Position numbers and translations under genes: made by a program. A model generated the notes under the pieces. It was given only the letters and a program-made list of their open reading frames with translations. It was not told where the DNA came from and did no database searches. This document shows positions 22,858 to 33,819 of a stretch of 64,000 nucleotides of DNA, one piece after another (positions within the stretch are counted from its first letter, which is position 1; each line of letters opens with the position of its first letter). Source of the DNA: Clarireedia homoeocarpa (taxonomy: Eukaryota > Ascomycota > Leotiomycetes > Helotiales > Rutstroemiaceae); NCBI GenBank assembly GCA_001465935.1, contig LNKV01000040.1, forward strand, positions 1 to 64,000, read 5' to 3'.

Positions 22858-24092
22858 ATGGCCGGCTCGCAGGCTCCCCACGATCCAAGTAAAGCCTTGG
22901 ATCTCAAAAAGAAAGGCAATGATCACTTCCAATCAGGCAACTATGAAGCTGCTGGGCAGCTCTATGCCAAAGCGTAATGCTCCCTCCTCTTCTTTTCATT
23001 TCTGTCCCTCAACCCCCTTCCACCTCTCCACTAACACCGCGCAGCATCTCCCTCGACCCTACCAATTCCGTCCTATACACCAACCACTCCAAAGCACTTC
23101 TCAAACTTGCCCGCTACCCTGAAGCCGTCGCATCCTCCGAAGCCGCACTGGACATCACCCCGCATAATATGAAAGCTTGGTATAATATTGCGCAAGCACG
23201 GCACGCCATGCGGGAGTATGAGAAGGCGCTACATGCGGTGGAGAAAGCGAGAGAGGAATGTGTGAGGGAGGGGGGAAAGATGCTTTCGCTTCCAAATATC
23301 TTGGAATTGGGGTTGAAGTGCAGGAAGGAGTGGTGGGAGGAAAAGGAGAGGAGGAGGATGAGGGACAGGCCAGGATTGTTGGGGGAGGTGTTAGGGTTGA
23401 TGGAGAGGGAGGAGAGGGAGCGGGTGGAGGGAAAGGAGCCGGAGGAGGCGCAGAATGTGAGCGGGGAATGGGCGGGCAAGAAAGAGGAGTTGGAAAGGGT
23501 TTTTAGGTTGGTGGAGACGATGGGAAAGGAGGGGAGGAGAAGGGAAATGCCGGATTGGGCAGTGGATGGGATTTCGTTTAATGTTATGGTAGACCCGGTT
23601 ATTGTAAGTTTTTCCTCTTGTTGTTTTGTGAATGTTTTGCCTTTTCGATATAATTTTACTTTTGTTCCCCAAGGATGGTTACATTGCCCCCTACATTTAC
23701 CCGAGACCTCTAGTACCAACCTAATTCTATGTCATTTCTTAATCACACACCTATCATCCGAAGGCAACTTATCCTTCCATTCCCTTTCTCACATCTCCCT
23801 CTCCTCCCCCTATTTTTCCTGTCCTCCTTTCCACCATCTTTTTCTCAGCTTCCATCCTTGATCCACTTTCTACAGCATCAACACGCCACTAACCACACTG
23901 TCACCTCCTACCTTCTAGACCAAAACAGGCCAATCATACGACCGTTCAAGTATCCTCCAACATCTCGAACGAAGTCAAACAGACCCATTAACAAGGGAGC
24001 CATTGACGGCAATGGATTTGAGGCCGAATCTGGCGTTGAAACACGCCATTGAGGAGTTTTTGGAGGAGAATGGTTGGGCAGTTGATTGGTAG
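22858..24092 (+). CDS. CHIP/STUB1-type E3 ubiquitin ligase (TPR + U-box)
   Basis: Chaperone-linked ubiquitin ligase: the TPR part binds the C-termini of Hsp70/Hsp90 and the U-box recruits an E2, marking misfolded clients. Three exons, 22858-22973, 23045-23603 and 23919-24092, encode 282 residues, close to the roughly 300 of animal CHIP. TPR repeats start with DLKKKGNDHFQSGNYEAAGQL and continue through NSVLYTNHSKALLKLARYPEA and KAWYNIAQARHAMREYEKAL (about residues 12-115). A Lys/Glu-rich helical middle follows. The U-box begins around residue 207 (PDWAVDGISFNVMVDPVI) and continues across a 315-nt intron into TKTGQSYDRSSILQHL, TDPLTREPL, and AIEEFLEENGW. The long last intron is pyrimidine-rich and ends CTTCTAG. 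Confidence 0.92.
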
Positions 24093-24891
24093 TGGTAGTT
24101 GGTGGAGTTTGTGGGTGCGAGATAAAACAGGGAAGTGATAGAGAGGGGCTGGTGTATGGAAAGTGAGAAATGGTATGCATGATGATAGTGTGGAAGGAGT
24201 GGTGGCCAAGACTTTCCAAGGCCGAGCGTAGTACTCTGCATATGTCTCCATCACTTAGTATTTCTACTCTACTCACCTACTCATCGCATCCCCATCGCTA
24301 CGCTACCCCTGATGCTTTACCATTAATAGAATACTTCATTTATTCATACTATCTATTCTTTTCATCTCAGTCTCCACACATTACTATCCCGCCCGCTCAT
24401 ACCTATTATGTCTTCACCGCAGCTCAGTGTGGTTTCAGTGGTGATGGTAAATCATCCTAACGGAGGTTACCAGTGACCACGCATGTCGTTTACTCGTGTA
24501 ACATGCGCAAGTGAGTAATATGTCACACGGTACCTCTAGTCATGGCCCACCAAAATATGCATTCTTGAGGTATTCGAGTAAGAGTCTTGCTCTTTGCGTA
24601 ATTTTGACGATATTTTGAGATCTTGGCGTACCAAGGGTAAATATCATCGCTTGTATCCACGGCTCGCGGGTAAACTACGTTAGGGGATCTTCATTATCGC
24701 GGGTGGCTCCAATTCCAGTATGCGCTTTGCTGGCATGATTAAGACGTGAGTAGGGTCGCCCATAATGAGTATCGAGTCGTTTCGTGGATGTTAAGCAGTT
24801 TTTATATCATATAAGAAGGCATGAATTGACCCTCAGAGATGTTGAAAGCTGTTCCTCAGTATCTTGCAAATCGTCAGATTCATTCATTTCA
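24093..24891. other. Intergenic
   Basis: Spacer of about 800 bp between the CHIP-like gene and the UbiA-like gene. Open frames here are short and unsupported. An open frame continues upstream of the ATG at 24892 to 24784 without another ATG. Confidence 0.45.
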
Positions 24892-25899
24892 ATGGGATTC
24901 CTCAATATCGCTGCGCAAGAGGCGCATATTGCCTGGTCATTCAACCATAGAGACCTCACAGGTAAGTGAATCGAGGAGCCCTTTTGGTGGTCATTTTCTT
25001 AAGGACATAGAACATAGCACAAGCTAACCAATATCTACTAGCAACCGTAGTCCCCTTCTCCCTATTCACAGCCGCCTCCTCGCTCCAAGCACAGGCACCA
25101 TGGACGGCCTTGGCGATAAATACCAGCAACTCAGCGCTTCTAGGCTTTTTGTTACTCTACACTTTCACAATCAGCAATCAACTCAACGGAATTGAAGAAG
25201 ACCGCCTGAACAAACCCGACCGGCCCATCGTCTCCGGACGTGTAACTATCCAAGGAGCATACACTCGGTATCAAATCCTCTCCGTTGGCGCTCTAATCTT
25301 TGCATATCATATGCAAGTCGAGTCCGGCGCATTTATGTTTATGGTTTTCGGAGCGCTGCATAATTTCACCGAGTTCTCAGCCTTCGGTCCCATGAAAGAT
25401 TTCCTGACCACTGCTGTGCTCACCTCTAGACTTCACAGTGCGTGGCAGATTGGAGGCGGAGATGCTAGGAGAGGCTTGGAGTGGATCTTTTGCCTTGCGG
25501 TGAACCTTCTTTTCAGCATCTCCATGCAGGATCTGCGGGATGTCGTTGGTGATGCAGCGACAGGCAGACGTACGACTCCTTTGATGCTAGGCAGCCATAT
25601 GGTGAGATCTTTCGTAAATACTATAAGACTAGACGAGTACTCACGTGAATGCAGATCGAATCTACATCTCGGTATCTATGCTCCTCATGAGAGCTTTGAC
25701 ACTTCATACTCAGTACTTGCAGAGCAGCCATTGGTATTCCTCGAAAGGATGTGCTTTTTTGATTGTCCTCACAGACATCTACTTGGTGACGCGTGTGTTC
25801 AAGTACCGAGACACAGCGCAGGACAAGAAAACTTACCGGTTATATATGCTCAGGTTCTGCTTAGAGCTTTTCTGCTCTCTGTTTGTTTTATCGGCTTGA
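24892..25899 (+). CDS. UbiA-family prenyltransferase-like membrane protein (frame interrupted)
   Basis: Integral-membrane prenyltransferases of this family attach isoprenoid chains to aromatic or other acceptors using Mg2+ and prenyl diphosphate. Exon 1 is 24892-24961 and exon 2 starts at 25042 (GTAAGT...ACTAG). The first Asp-rich site reads NQLNGIEEDRLNKPDRPI and the second SMQDLRDVVGDAATGRRTTP, both as expected. Several hydrophobic spans follow, ending in FLIVLTDIYLVTRVFKYRD and a last TM before the stop at 25899. The C-terminal part lies in a different frame from exon 2. The only obvious intron between them (donor GTGAGA 25602, acceptor CAG 25654, 53 nt) gives the wrong phase. A 1-nt indel or an unrecognised splice site must lie near 25600-25690. 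It may therefore be a recent pseudogene. The fused frame that runs to 25904 is probably not used. Confidence 0.6.
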
Positions 25900-26449
25900 T
25901 ATAGAGGTTAAGATGTTTTGGATTAGATGATATACAATAGAATGAATATTTTCGATTAGATGAAATACAATAGGATGAATATATTTTTCCAAACTATACC
26001 AAGTACAAATATTAATATCAAAAATAGAAAAGTAATAATAATGTAAATATAATTAAATATATACTTGTCAAATCTAACTAATTGCTAACCTTAATTGAGG
26101 AAGCATTTTCGTCTTCCTTCATCCCAAATCCTGAATACCACCGTTGTGGGGATTGTGTCGTCGCTCCGGTCTTAATCATCCCCAATCATCTATCTATGGA
26201 TTCATGCCCAAATCATCCGTACCCCTCGAAGAAAGGAATAATATGTGAACCAAAATGTAAGAAAATTAAAACGCCTCGTCCAATGCATCTGAGATCTTGT
26301 TGCTCTGCCTCTCCCCTTTGCACATCCGTCAATCCACAGATTTTATACAAATCCCATCGCTCATTCGATCTTTCAATTTTATTTTATTTCATCCCCTTAC
26401 CCAATATCTACAAAACATCCGCCCGCTACCCCTGTAGTAGTCTACTCAA
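25900..26449. repeat. Intergenic, AT-rich with a degenerate direct repeat
   Basis: Convergent 3' region. Two near-copies of a unit starting GATTAGATGA and ending GATGAATAT lie side by side at about 25922-25982, followed by very AT-rich DNA to 26080. No gene. Confidence 0.5.
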
Positions 26450-28464
26450 TCAAACAAACAAAAGTGCCACAGACGCAGCCAAAACTCCCACAGCACTAAC
26501 GCGCAATTTCTCCCCTGAATTGGTGAATTGCGCCAACGTCGAACTAGCTGTCGCACTACCGGTTCCAGTGGTCGCACTACCGGTTCCAGTGGCAACTTGT
26601 GGAGTAGCACTTGTATCGACCAGAATCCCAGCAGAACTAGACGAACGAACAGCCGTTGTAGCCGTCGTCTGTGTAAGAGAAACTGGTACGGTGACTGAAT
26701 TTGAAGGAGTGATTGCGGAGGAGGATGGAACAAAAATAGATGAAGAATTGGAGCAGGGAACAGTCGTCGTAACAAGAGTTCTAACGGTCGTTATCGCGTT
26801 CGTAGAGAGTGGGTGCGAGGAGTTCCCAGTGGGGTAGGGGATACCGACTGAGGCGGAGATGACTGTTTCTGAGGAAGAATCGGTTGTGCAGGGAACGGTA
26901 GTGCTGGTATAGACCGTGTTGGTGACGATAGCCATGGAGCCAGATGCACCAGCTGTGGTTTCTGCGAAAACTGCTGTTGCGGAGGTGATTGTTGAGGAAA
27001 CGGCCGACGAAACTTTTGAAGGACTTGTGAATGCTGAAGCGGAAGATTCCTCAATGGCAGATGCAGAAGTTATTCCTGTATTGGCGGAGACAACTGATGA
27101 GACTGCTGATGAAGTCGTTGTTGATTTGGCAACATCGGATGAAACCAAAGTTGCTGTGCTAGATGCTGCCGAAACTGCAGAAGATGAAGGAGCCTGTCCT
27201 TTACCGATTAACGCCGAAGCATCACTGGTCAACAACCCCTGGATACATTCCAAAGCACTCATTTGTTGGCCAACGCCAGTCGTCCCATCATATCCACCAA
27301 CCCACCATCTTGTACCGCAAGCATCTGAATCGCCCGAACAAGCTTTAGCAGCTGCTGATGCAGATGTTGTTAGGTAGGTCGAGATCTTCTCTGCAGTGAA
27401 TGGTGCCATTTGAGTGCTTGCCCACATGAATCGAGATAGATAAGCTTTGAATGAGAACTGATCGTTGTTGCAAGTGCTGACCTTTTCACAGGCCTGTTCA
27501 TACATAACGTTCGTTGTATTGGAGAATGGAGAGAAGAAGTTAGCTGAGGCGGAAAGGAAGCCTTCTGTTCTTGATTTCCATGTCGAAGTAGTCGTGTAGT
27601 TGTACATGACCGCTGATCCATATAGGAAGATGGCGTTATTGTAAGACCAGGTGATATGGTTAACCTCCGAGCAGTTTTTGGTATCGTCTGCGCCGTCATA
27701 CACTGCGAAGTTTGAGTCAATCAACCCAATTTCCGAAGTCCAATCGTAAATCTTCTCTGCCCACTCAACGTATGTTTGGTTTCCGGTAAATCGTGCAAGC
27801 CGAGCCGAGAGTTGGAAGAGAGCTCCGTTTGATACAGCATTCTTGTAGTCATAGCCATTGTTGAACGTAAAGATTTGCCATTTCAGACCGCCATTACATG
27901 ATGTCGTATCCCAGCGTGCAGCAATAGTATTCCACATATTCTCGGTCAATTGAACCCAGGTAAATCCGCCGGTATTTGTAGGTTCTGGGAAACCCTTCTC
28001 GGCAGCAGACATGGTGGCAAAGCCCCAAAAGGCTTGGTCATCGTTTCCTTCATCCTTTTGGTGATTCTCCATCATAAAGTCGTAATTTGGACCAACCTGA
28101 GAAGCCAAGGCTTGGATGGTAACTTCATTGTATGAGGTGTCACCAGTGAAATGATAATAATCAACCATGGTACCCCACATCGCTCCGGCCTCCCACCAAT
28201 AGTATGGTGAGGGTAGAACAGCGATGGTCGAGGGGGTGTTAGTGACATTGCCAGTATAGTATTTCATAAGATCATAGGCGATAGTACCGGCGGCATTCTT
28301 GATCGAGGCTGCATATAGGTGTTAGTGGGGTGTTTCTGCGGAGTGTAGATGGACGTAAATCGTCAATACATACTCTTGTCAGAGATATCGAGCGTTAGGG
28401 AAGAAGCTGATGAAACGAGAGAAAGTGCTATAGTAGCATATTGAAAGAATGCGCCGGCGCTCAT
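26450..28464 (-). CDS. GPI-anchored GH76 family protein (DFG5/DCW1-like, endo-alpha-1,6-mannanase fold)
   Basis: Fungal DFG5/DCW1 proteins are thought to cut and transfer GPI-linked mannoproteins into the cell wall. Exon 1 is complement(28374..28464), exon 2 complement(26450..28308), with a 65-nt intron; total 649 residues. ATG at 28464 opens a signal peptide (ATIALSLVSSASS). The GH76 domain runs to about residue 420, with the paired catalytic aspartates in EGNDDQAFWGFATMSAAEKG (Asp120, Asp121). Other family marks are YYWWEAGAMWGTMVDYYHFT, SYNNAIFLYGSA, and CGTRWWVGGYDGTTGVGQQM. A Ser/Thr/Ala-rich stalk of roughly 200 residues follows, with a short internal repeat (ATTGTGSAT) and a C-terminal hydrophobic tail (VGVLAASVALLFV) after small residues, consistent with a GPI signal. 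Many N-x-S/T sites predict heavy glycosylation. Confidence 0.93.
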
Positions 28465-30038
28465 TTTGGCGAATTGTCGTTATGAATTGAACTGAATAGA
28501 ACAGAGAAAACAGAGAGAAAACAATAGGGAAGAAAGAGGAACTCGAGAAGTAAATGATGGATCTACCAAGCTGTATGGTTGTGGAGAATGAAAAGAATGT
28601 TGGGTAGTACTTTGTAGAATGCTGTAAGAAGAAGTAAAAGTAAACCAAAGGGAGTGGATGATCAACAACGACGACAACAATAACCGATCATTCGATACCA
28701 AAAGGCAATATCCACCTTCGAGGCGAAAAAGCGGAAGAGGGAAGCAGAGTACAAGAAGCCAAGCGAAGGAAGGTAAAAGGCAAGCACCACTTTTTCCGGT
28801 GATTGCTGTGAATGTTTTATATGCGGAGTGATGGAGTGATGAACAGGAAAAGGTGGAGGCGGAAAGTGAAAAGGCAAAGGTGGAGAAGATATATCACGAT
28901 CGACGACGGGGTATTTTGAACTTTTTGTTTCTCTTGGGGTTCATCCAAACTTTCCTAATTCGGACGTTTCGAGGCAGCTGGCAAGAATTTTGATTGGATG
29001 GGCAAGTTAGGGATTGGCGGTTTCCAGGGTTGATGATCTTCCGAAAGGGCGTTTCAGGTTTCAGATACGCAGGTACGACGAGGGGCTGGAAGCAAAATAT
29101 CCCAAATCACCCAGAATATCCGCAAAACAAGCGCCCAATCAGATGGCGATGACTTGTTCCGGCGGAGAAAAGGCGAAAAATTCTGATGCCAAGCGAGTAA
29201 ATGATCGACCAGTGAGAGAGCTTGGTGAGGGCGTGGGAAGAGATTGACTGGGTGGTCGGAAGGGAAGGAGGGAAACGGGGAAATAAAGGGGTCAAATGAG
29301 TGGATGAGGAAAAGGATTGTGGAAGTATGAAGAGCAAGAAAGCTGTCCCGTCGAGTTGGGAAAGGAAGGACAGGAAGGACAGGAAGGACAGGAAGCAAGC
29401 AAAGGGAAGGTTGTTAAGTCGATGAATTACCCAAGATCCTTCAGACCTCGATGTTCACCCACCAATTCACTCACCCTGGCTCGCTGGTGGGTAGGCAGGC
29501 ATACATTCATCCTTCATCAATCCCTCCATCAATGCATCCCATCGCTCCTCCATATAAAGGGAGAAAGAAAGGTAGAAAGGAGTCAACGTCAAAGCACTGC
29601 CTCGAATCGGCTTACCTTACTCCGTGCCGCTCGTACTGTGCAATTGGCAGTTCCACGGCGTTTGTTTCATCCCAGCGAAACCCGCAATTCACGGCTGCCG
29701 TTAATTACAATGGCTGCGAGGGATGGATGAAATTGCCATGTAATCATTGATAATGTAGGAGCAACTCACCATCTTCTCGACGTCAAATGAGACGAAATAA
29801 AGCAAAGTTAGCCTACTTCGTAAGTTTCTCACAGATGGAACTCACTCTCACCTCTCTCTCACCTCTCTCTATATTTAGAACCAGTATCACGTGATTGCGA
29901 GACCCAAATCGGGACCCACCCACAATCGGGACCTCGACAACGAGACGCGACGACTTCAGTGTTCGTCGCTATTCTTCAATCCTACAGGATTTACTTGTAC
30001 AACACAAGGTGCAACAAACTGTTGACGAACAAACAAAT
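28465..30038. other. Divergent intergenic region, 1.6 kb
   Basis: Between the GH76 gene and the Rad51-like gene, which point away from each other. It holds a short tandem repeat (GAAGGACAG unit, about 29364-29392) and CT-rich strings just before 29870. No gene is supported; open frames on both strands are low-complexity. Confidence 0.5.
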
Positions 30039-32415
30039 ATGGATCTTCAATCCATTCACGGCGCAGGCACCGCAATCTCAACGTTTCCATCCTCTACGCC
30101 ACGTGAGTATCCCCCCTCTCCTCCTACCCTACTATTCGTCTCCACTCTCACTACACCCCATTCAATTCTATCACCAACCCGATCTTCTATCCAACCATTG
30201 CCTTCTCTCATAATACGCCACTCTATCCTGTCCCTTCATCCCCAATCACACCAATTCTCCTCATTTCAACCAACAAGCCTGAAAAACTCTCCAAACTCCC
30301 CAAACTAACCTCCCCACCCCCAGACCGCCTACCCACCATCTCCGCTGCCCTCGCCCTCCAAAATCTTGAATCGCCAGATCTATGGTCCACCAAGCGCTAT
30401 ATCTCTACGGGTCTCCAAAATCTTGACCTCGCTCTTCAGAATAAAGATGCGCCCGATTCTTCTGCCTCCACAAACCCACATCATGGCGGTATCTCCAGAG
30501 GGAAAGTCACCGAGTTTTATGGTCCTTCGGGTGTAGGTATGTCTTTCCCGTGTATTGCTCGCCCTACACTTGCTTTTGGAGGTGGCCTTTCATAGGAGCT
30601 AGCCCCCAAATCCCCCAATTGCTCGCTTCGGTCGAGAGGCCGGTCGATTGCTCGTGGGCATACTCGGAGGTCATTATAAATGTTTTAGCTTCGGGATGGC
30701 TAATGATATTTCTTGCGTGTGTAGGTAAGACAGCACTGGGGTAATGCGAAATGAAAATCCATCTATTTCGCGGTGGCTGTGCTGATTGCATCTATATAGT
30801 ATGCAGTTGGCAGCCAAGGTTTTACGTGCTGGTGAGAGTGTTGTCTGGGTTGGTAAGTCAATTTTATTTTTCTGTTTTGGTTCTCGATGGGTCTTGTGTA
30901 AGAGTAAATATTCGAAGGCTGCCAAACCTGATTTGTGTAGCTGTGCGATTGAATTGTGCAATATCTCTTGAAATTAATCCCATCTTCTCTGACCACCCAG
31001 CTTTCTGCCATCAAGACCTACAGCTTGTATCGAGTCCACAGAGCTGACAAATCTCAGATGCATCACATCCTCTACCCGGAGTCAGATTTGCCCAGGTCTT
31101 GACATCATGTTCACCTTCAGACGAAGCACATGATTATGCCAATCTTGTAAAGAATTTCCAGCATTTTTCAACACCTACACTTGCACATCTACTTGGATTG
31201 TTCGCACATCCGGACACTCAATTCCCATCTAAGGATACGAGCCTGATCATCATAGATTCGCTATCCACTTTGGTTGACACAGCATTCCCTCGAAATGTGA
31301 CCTCCACTACCACTCAGAAGAATCTAGGAAGTATGTCCCTCCTTCACTCAACATTTCCATCTCCCTTTCCATCACTCCCTCACCTTCCTACCAGGTCTAA
31401 TAACCCTCAAGAGAGTATCCGCCCATACTAATTCACACTCCCAGCACCTCATCCGGCGACCCGTAAACCCCAGCTTCTCCAATATCTCATCACATCATTT
31501 CAAAAACTCGCGGAAACACGCAATATATCAGTCCTTATCTTCTCTCAATGCGTAACGAAGATGCGGTCGGGTCTTGGCGCGGCGCTGGTTCCCGCTCTTG
31601 CGAATACGGCCTGGGAGACAGGGCTTTGGTGTAGAGTTGTGCTTTTCAGGGATTGGGGCTGGGGTTCGGATGATGGGGAGAAGAAAGGGATAACTGGGGG
31701 TGAGGGAGAAGGAGCTAGGTTTGCGTTGGTGATAAAGGCTGGGGGTGTAATGTTGGGGGAGGGGAGAGGGAGATGTACGGGCTTCGGGGTGAATGAGGTA
31801 TGTTCCTTTATCTCTTCCTTCTATGCATATCACTCTACTTGTTTATCGAAAGACTAACGACCTAACCCTCAAAAGACTGGCCTCTCATCTCTCCCAGTCC
31901 CCACACAGAGAATACTCGACTCGGCAACAGTTCCAATTCGACAGCAACACCATCAAACTCACCATAGCCCTCATCTTCAGCAATTCACATCTCTTCCACA
32001 GAAAAGAAAACGAGCAGAAGTCGAAGTAGAGGGAGCAAGAGAAAGAGAATTAGTAAACGAAATTCCAGACTCGGACGCAGAAGACGATGAGGATTATGGG
32101 TGGGCGGAAGAAGACGAGGAAGATATGCCGGGAATGCCGCCCCAGTGGCAAGGAAGTGAGGACATCTTGGTTGCGCCGCCGTTGGAAGAGACGATTGAAT
32201 TGGATGATGAAGGTGTGGATGGTGGGGAGGGGGCTGATATTGGTGATCAGGATGAGGTTGGTGATAGGGAAGTTGCGTTAGGGAGTACAGAGGTTGGTGG
32301 AGAAGATGCTGACGGAAAAGAAGGAGAAGGTAATGGTGGGAGGGAGTTGCAAACTAAACCGTCGTTGGTTGGGGAAAGGGAATTGCCAGATAGTGAAGAT
32401 GAACTTGCTTTGTAG
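30039..32415 (+). CDS. RecA/Rad51-paralogue family ATPase
   Basis: Predicted DNA-recombination ATPase. Seven exons, 30039-30102, 30324-30536, 30725-30740, 30800-30852, 31058-31330, 31445-31797 and 31876-32415, sum to 1512 nt, 503 residues. Walker A is GPSGVGKT (Lys94, Thr95), followed by ALGMQLAAKVL. Walker B is TSLIIIDSLSTL (Asp182). QLLQYLITSFQKLAETRNISVLIFSQ matches the RecA-core strand and helix after Walker B. Exon 3 is only 16 nt and carries the Lys-Thr of the P-loop; both junctions keep the frame. The last exon adds about 180 acidic residues (DDEDYGWAEEDEEDMPG and Glu/Asp-rich stretches) beyond the core, unlike bacterial RecA. Length and sequence suggest a Rad51 paralogue (Rad55/Rad57 or Rlp1 type), not Rad51 itself; I cannot decide which. 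It would act in the nucleus in homologous recombination. Confidence 0.82.
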
Positions 32416-32961
32416 GTTTGGTGGGAGTTACTGGGGATTTGTCGCTCGTAGGTCAATTACAATTGCATCACAATTCCCATTCCTCACATTGTTCACCGGT
32501 GGAGCATCTTGTATACATTGTCTACATTTTATCCACTCTTAGGCCTGATCCTGTTGTATCCATTTTTTCATTATAGTCGTTCTAGGAGGTGATCCTAGAG
32601 GTTTTCGCGTATAGAGAGAAAGACTGTCTTTGCGCTTTGAGTTGGTTTGTTTCGGTTCATCTTTCGTCGTCTCAGAACGTCAATTCTTGTTAGAATCTGG
32701 TATATTAAAGGATATATAGAAGAAGAGTGGGAATATTGTTACAGAATATAAGCCCTGGGGACTATAGGCTCAGATACTTAGTAAAGTAATAGAAGAATCC
32801 TTAGGCAAAGTGGTTATATAATTAATTTAGTTTGGTTTAACGAGATCAATATTTAACTAATATTAAATTAACTAATTAGTAGAGAATAAAAGTTTATATA
32901 AATAGAATATATATGACGAGACCACTAATGAAAGTGCTGAATAACCTTAGAATATTGAACC
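32416..32961. other. Intergenic, increasingly AT-rich
   Basis: 3' flank of the Rad51-like gene leading into the MITE at 32962. From about 32700 it is strongly AT-rich with many TA steps, suggesting old repeat-induced mutation. No gene. Confidence 0.5.
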
Positions 32962-33499
32962 CAGTGTAGGGATTAGTGTACGATCAGTAATACGGTGGCT
33001 GATATTGAGGATCACATATGTATATACGTATATAGGAATTCGATATCATATACAGACGTAGGTATTCGCCAAGATTAGTAATATTGAGGATATACTGAAA
33101 TACCGGAATGTAGTATATTCCTAAGAGTTCAGGAATTTGAACTTCCTGATTAGGCAATTGTGAAGTTAGGGAAAGAAGCCCTGCTTCTTCCCTCTTCCCT
33201 CAGCCTGCTTTCTTTCTCCCCGGCCTGCTTTCTCTTTCCCTAGCCTGTTTTCTCCCTTAAGAAGTTCCACGAGTACTGGTATTGGCAACCAGCTAAACGC
33301 AATCAGCTAAAGGCTTTACATTCCATCGAGTATTCCAGTATTTCAGTATATTGCTAATATTAGTGGCATTTCAACTGAAACTGCATATTATCAGTGGTAT
33401 AGAATATAATACTAATTACTGGAATATATCCTCAAGAATCAATACGTCTCACTATAGTGGGGCGTGTACAAAATACTGAAAATACTAATTCCTACACTG
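32962..33499. mobile_element. hAT-like MITE, copy 1 (538 bp)
   Basis: Starts CAGTGTAGGGATTAGTG and ends with the inverted form ...ACTAATTCCTACACTG, a 17-bp terminal inverted repeat with few mismatches. It is collinear with the element at 45443-47407 once that copy's two insertions are removed. It holds two subterminal 14-mers (CAACCAGCTAAACG at 33286, CAATCAGCTAAAGG at 33300) and a GCCTGCTTTCTCT-type repeat (about 33204-33255). No coding capacity, so non-autonomous. CAGTG termini fit the hAT superfamily. An exact 8-bp target duplication is not visible around this copy. Confidence 0.8.
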
Positions 33500-33819
33500 A
33501 ATATTAGCGAACTTATACCGGCCTTACCCCTCTATTGCCCCACTACTCTGTTACAGCCTTATTTCCAACAAGCCCACCAACTCCGGACTCCATCTATGAT
33601 ATTTATTGTGGCCTAATCCAGTCCAGTGACAATGTTCGTTGTAGCTATTATTCGACCCAGATATCGGACGAGAACGGGTGGTCTGCTGGATAGCTCGGGC
33701 CATACAAGCCTCAAATATTGAGCGCCATATGTTCGTTTTTGTGAAATGCATTGCCTTGGCCGGCATGTGCACCATGATTATCCACTAGATCTTCTTTCTC
33801 CCTTTCCTTTTTTGAGCTA
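33500..33819. other. Short intergenic stretch
   Basis: Between the MITE and the 3' end of the membrane-protein gene. A 74-codon minus-strand open frame (33551-33775) shows no features; I see nothing else. Confidence 0.45.

Noticed and set aside
23114..23719. 201-codon minus-strand Ser/Leu-rich frame
   Set aside because: Antisense of the CHIP-like gene, arising from its Glu/Lys-rich middle region.
25110..25904. UbiA-like frame read straight through to 25904
   Set aside because: The last part in that frame has no membrane-protein character, while another frame carries the expected final spans.
32962..33499. 8-bp target duplication around MITE copy 1
   Set aside because: AATATT-like similarity is present on both sides but offset from the ends, so it cannot be called a duplication.
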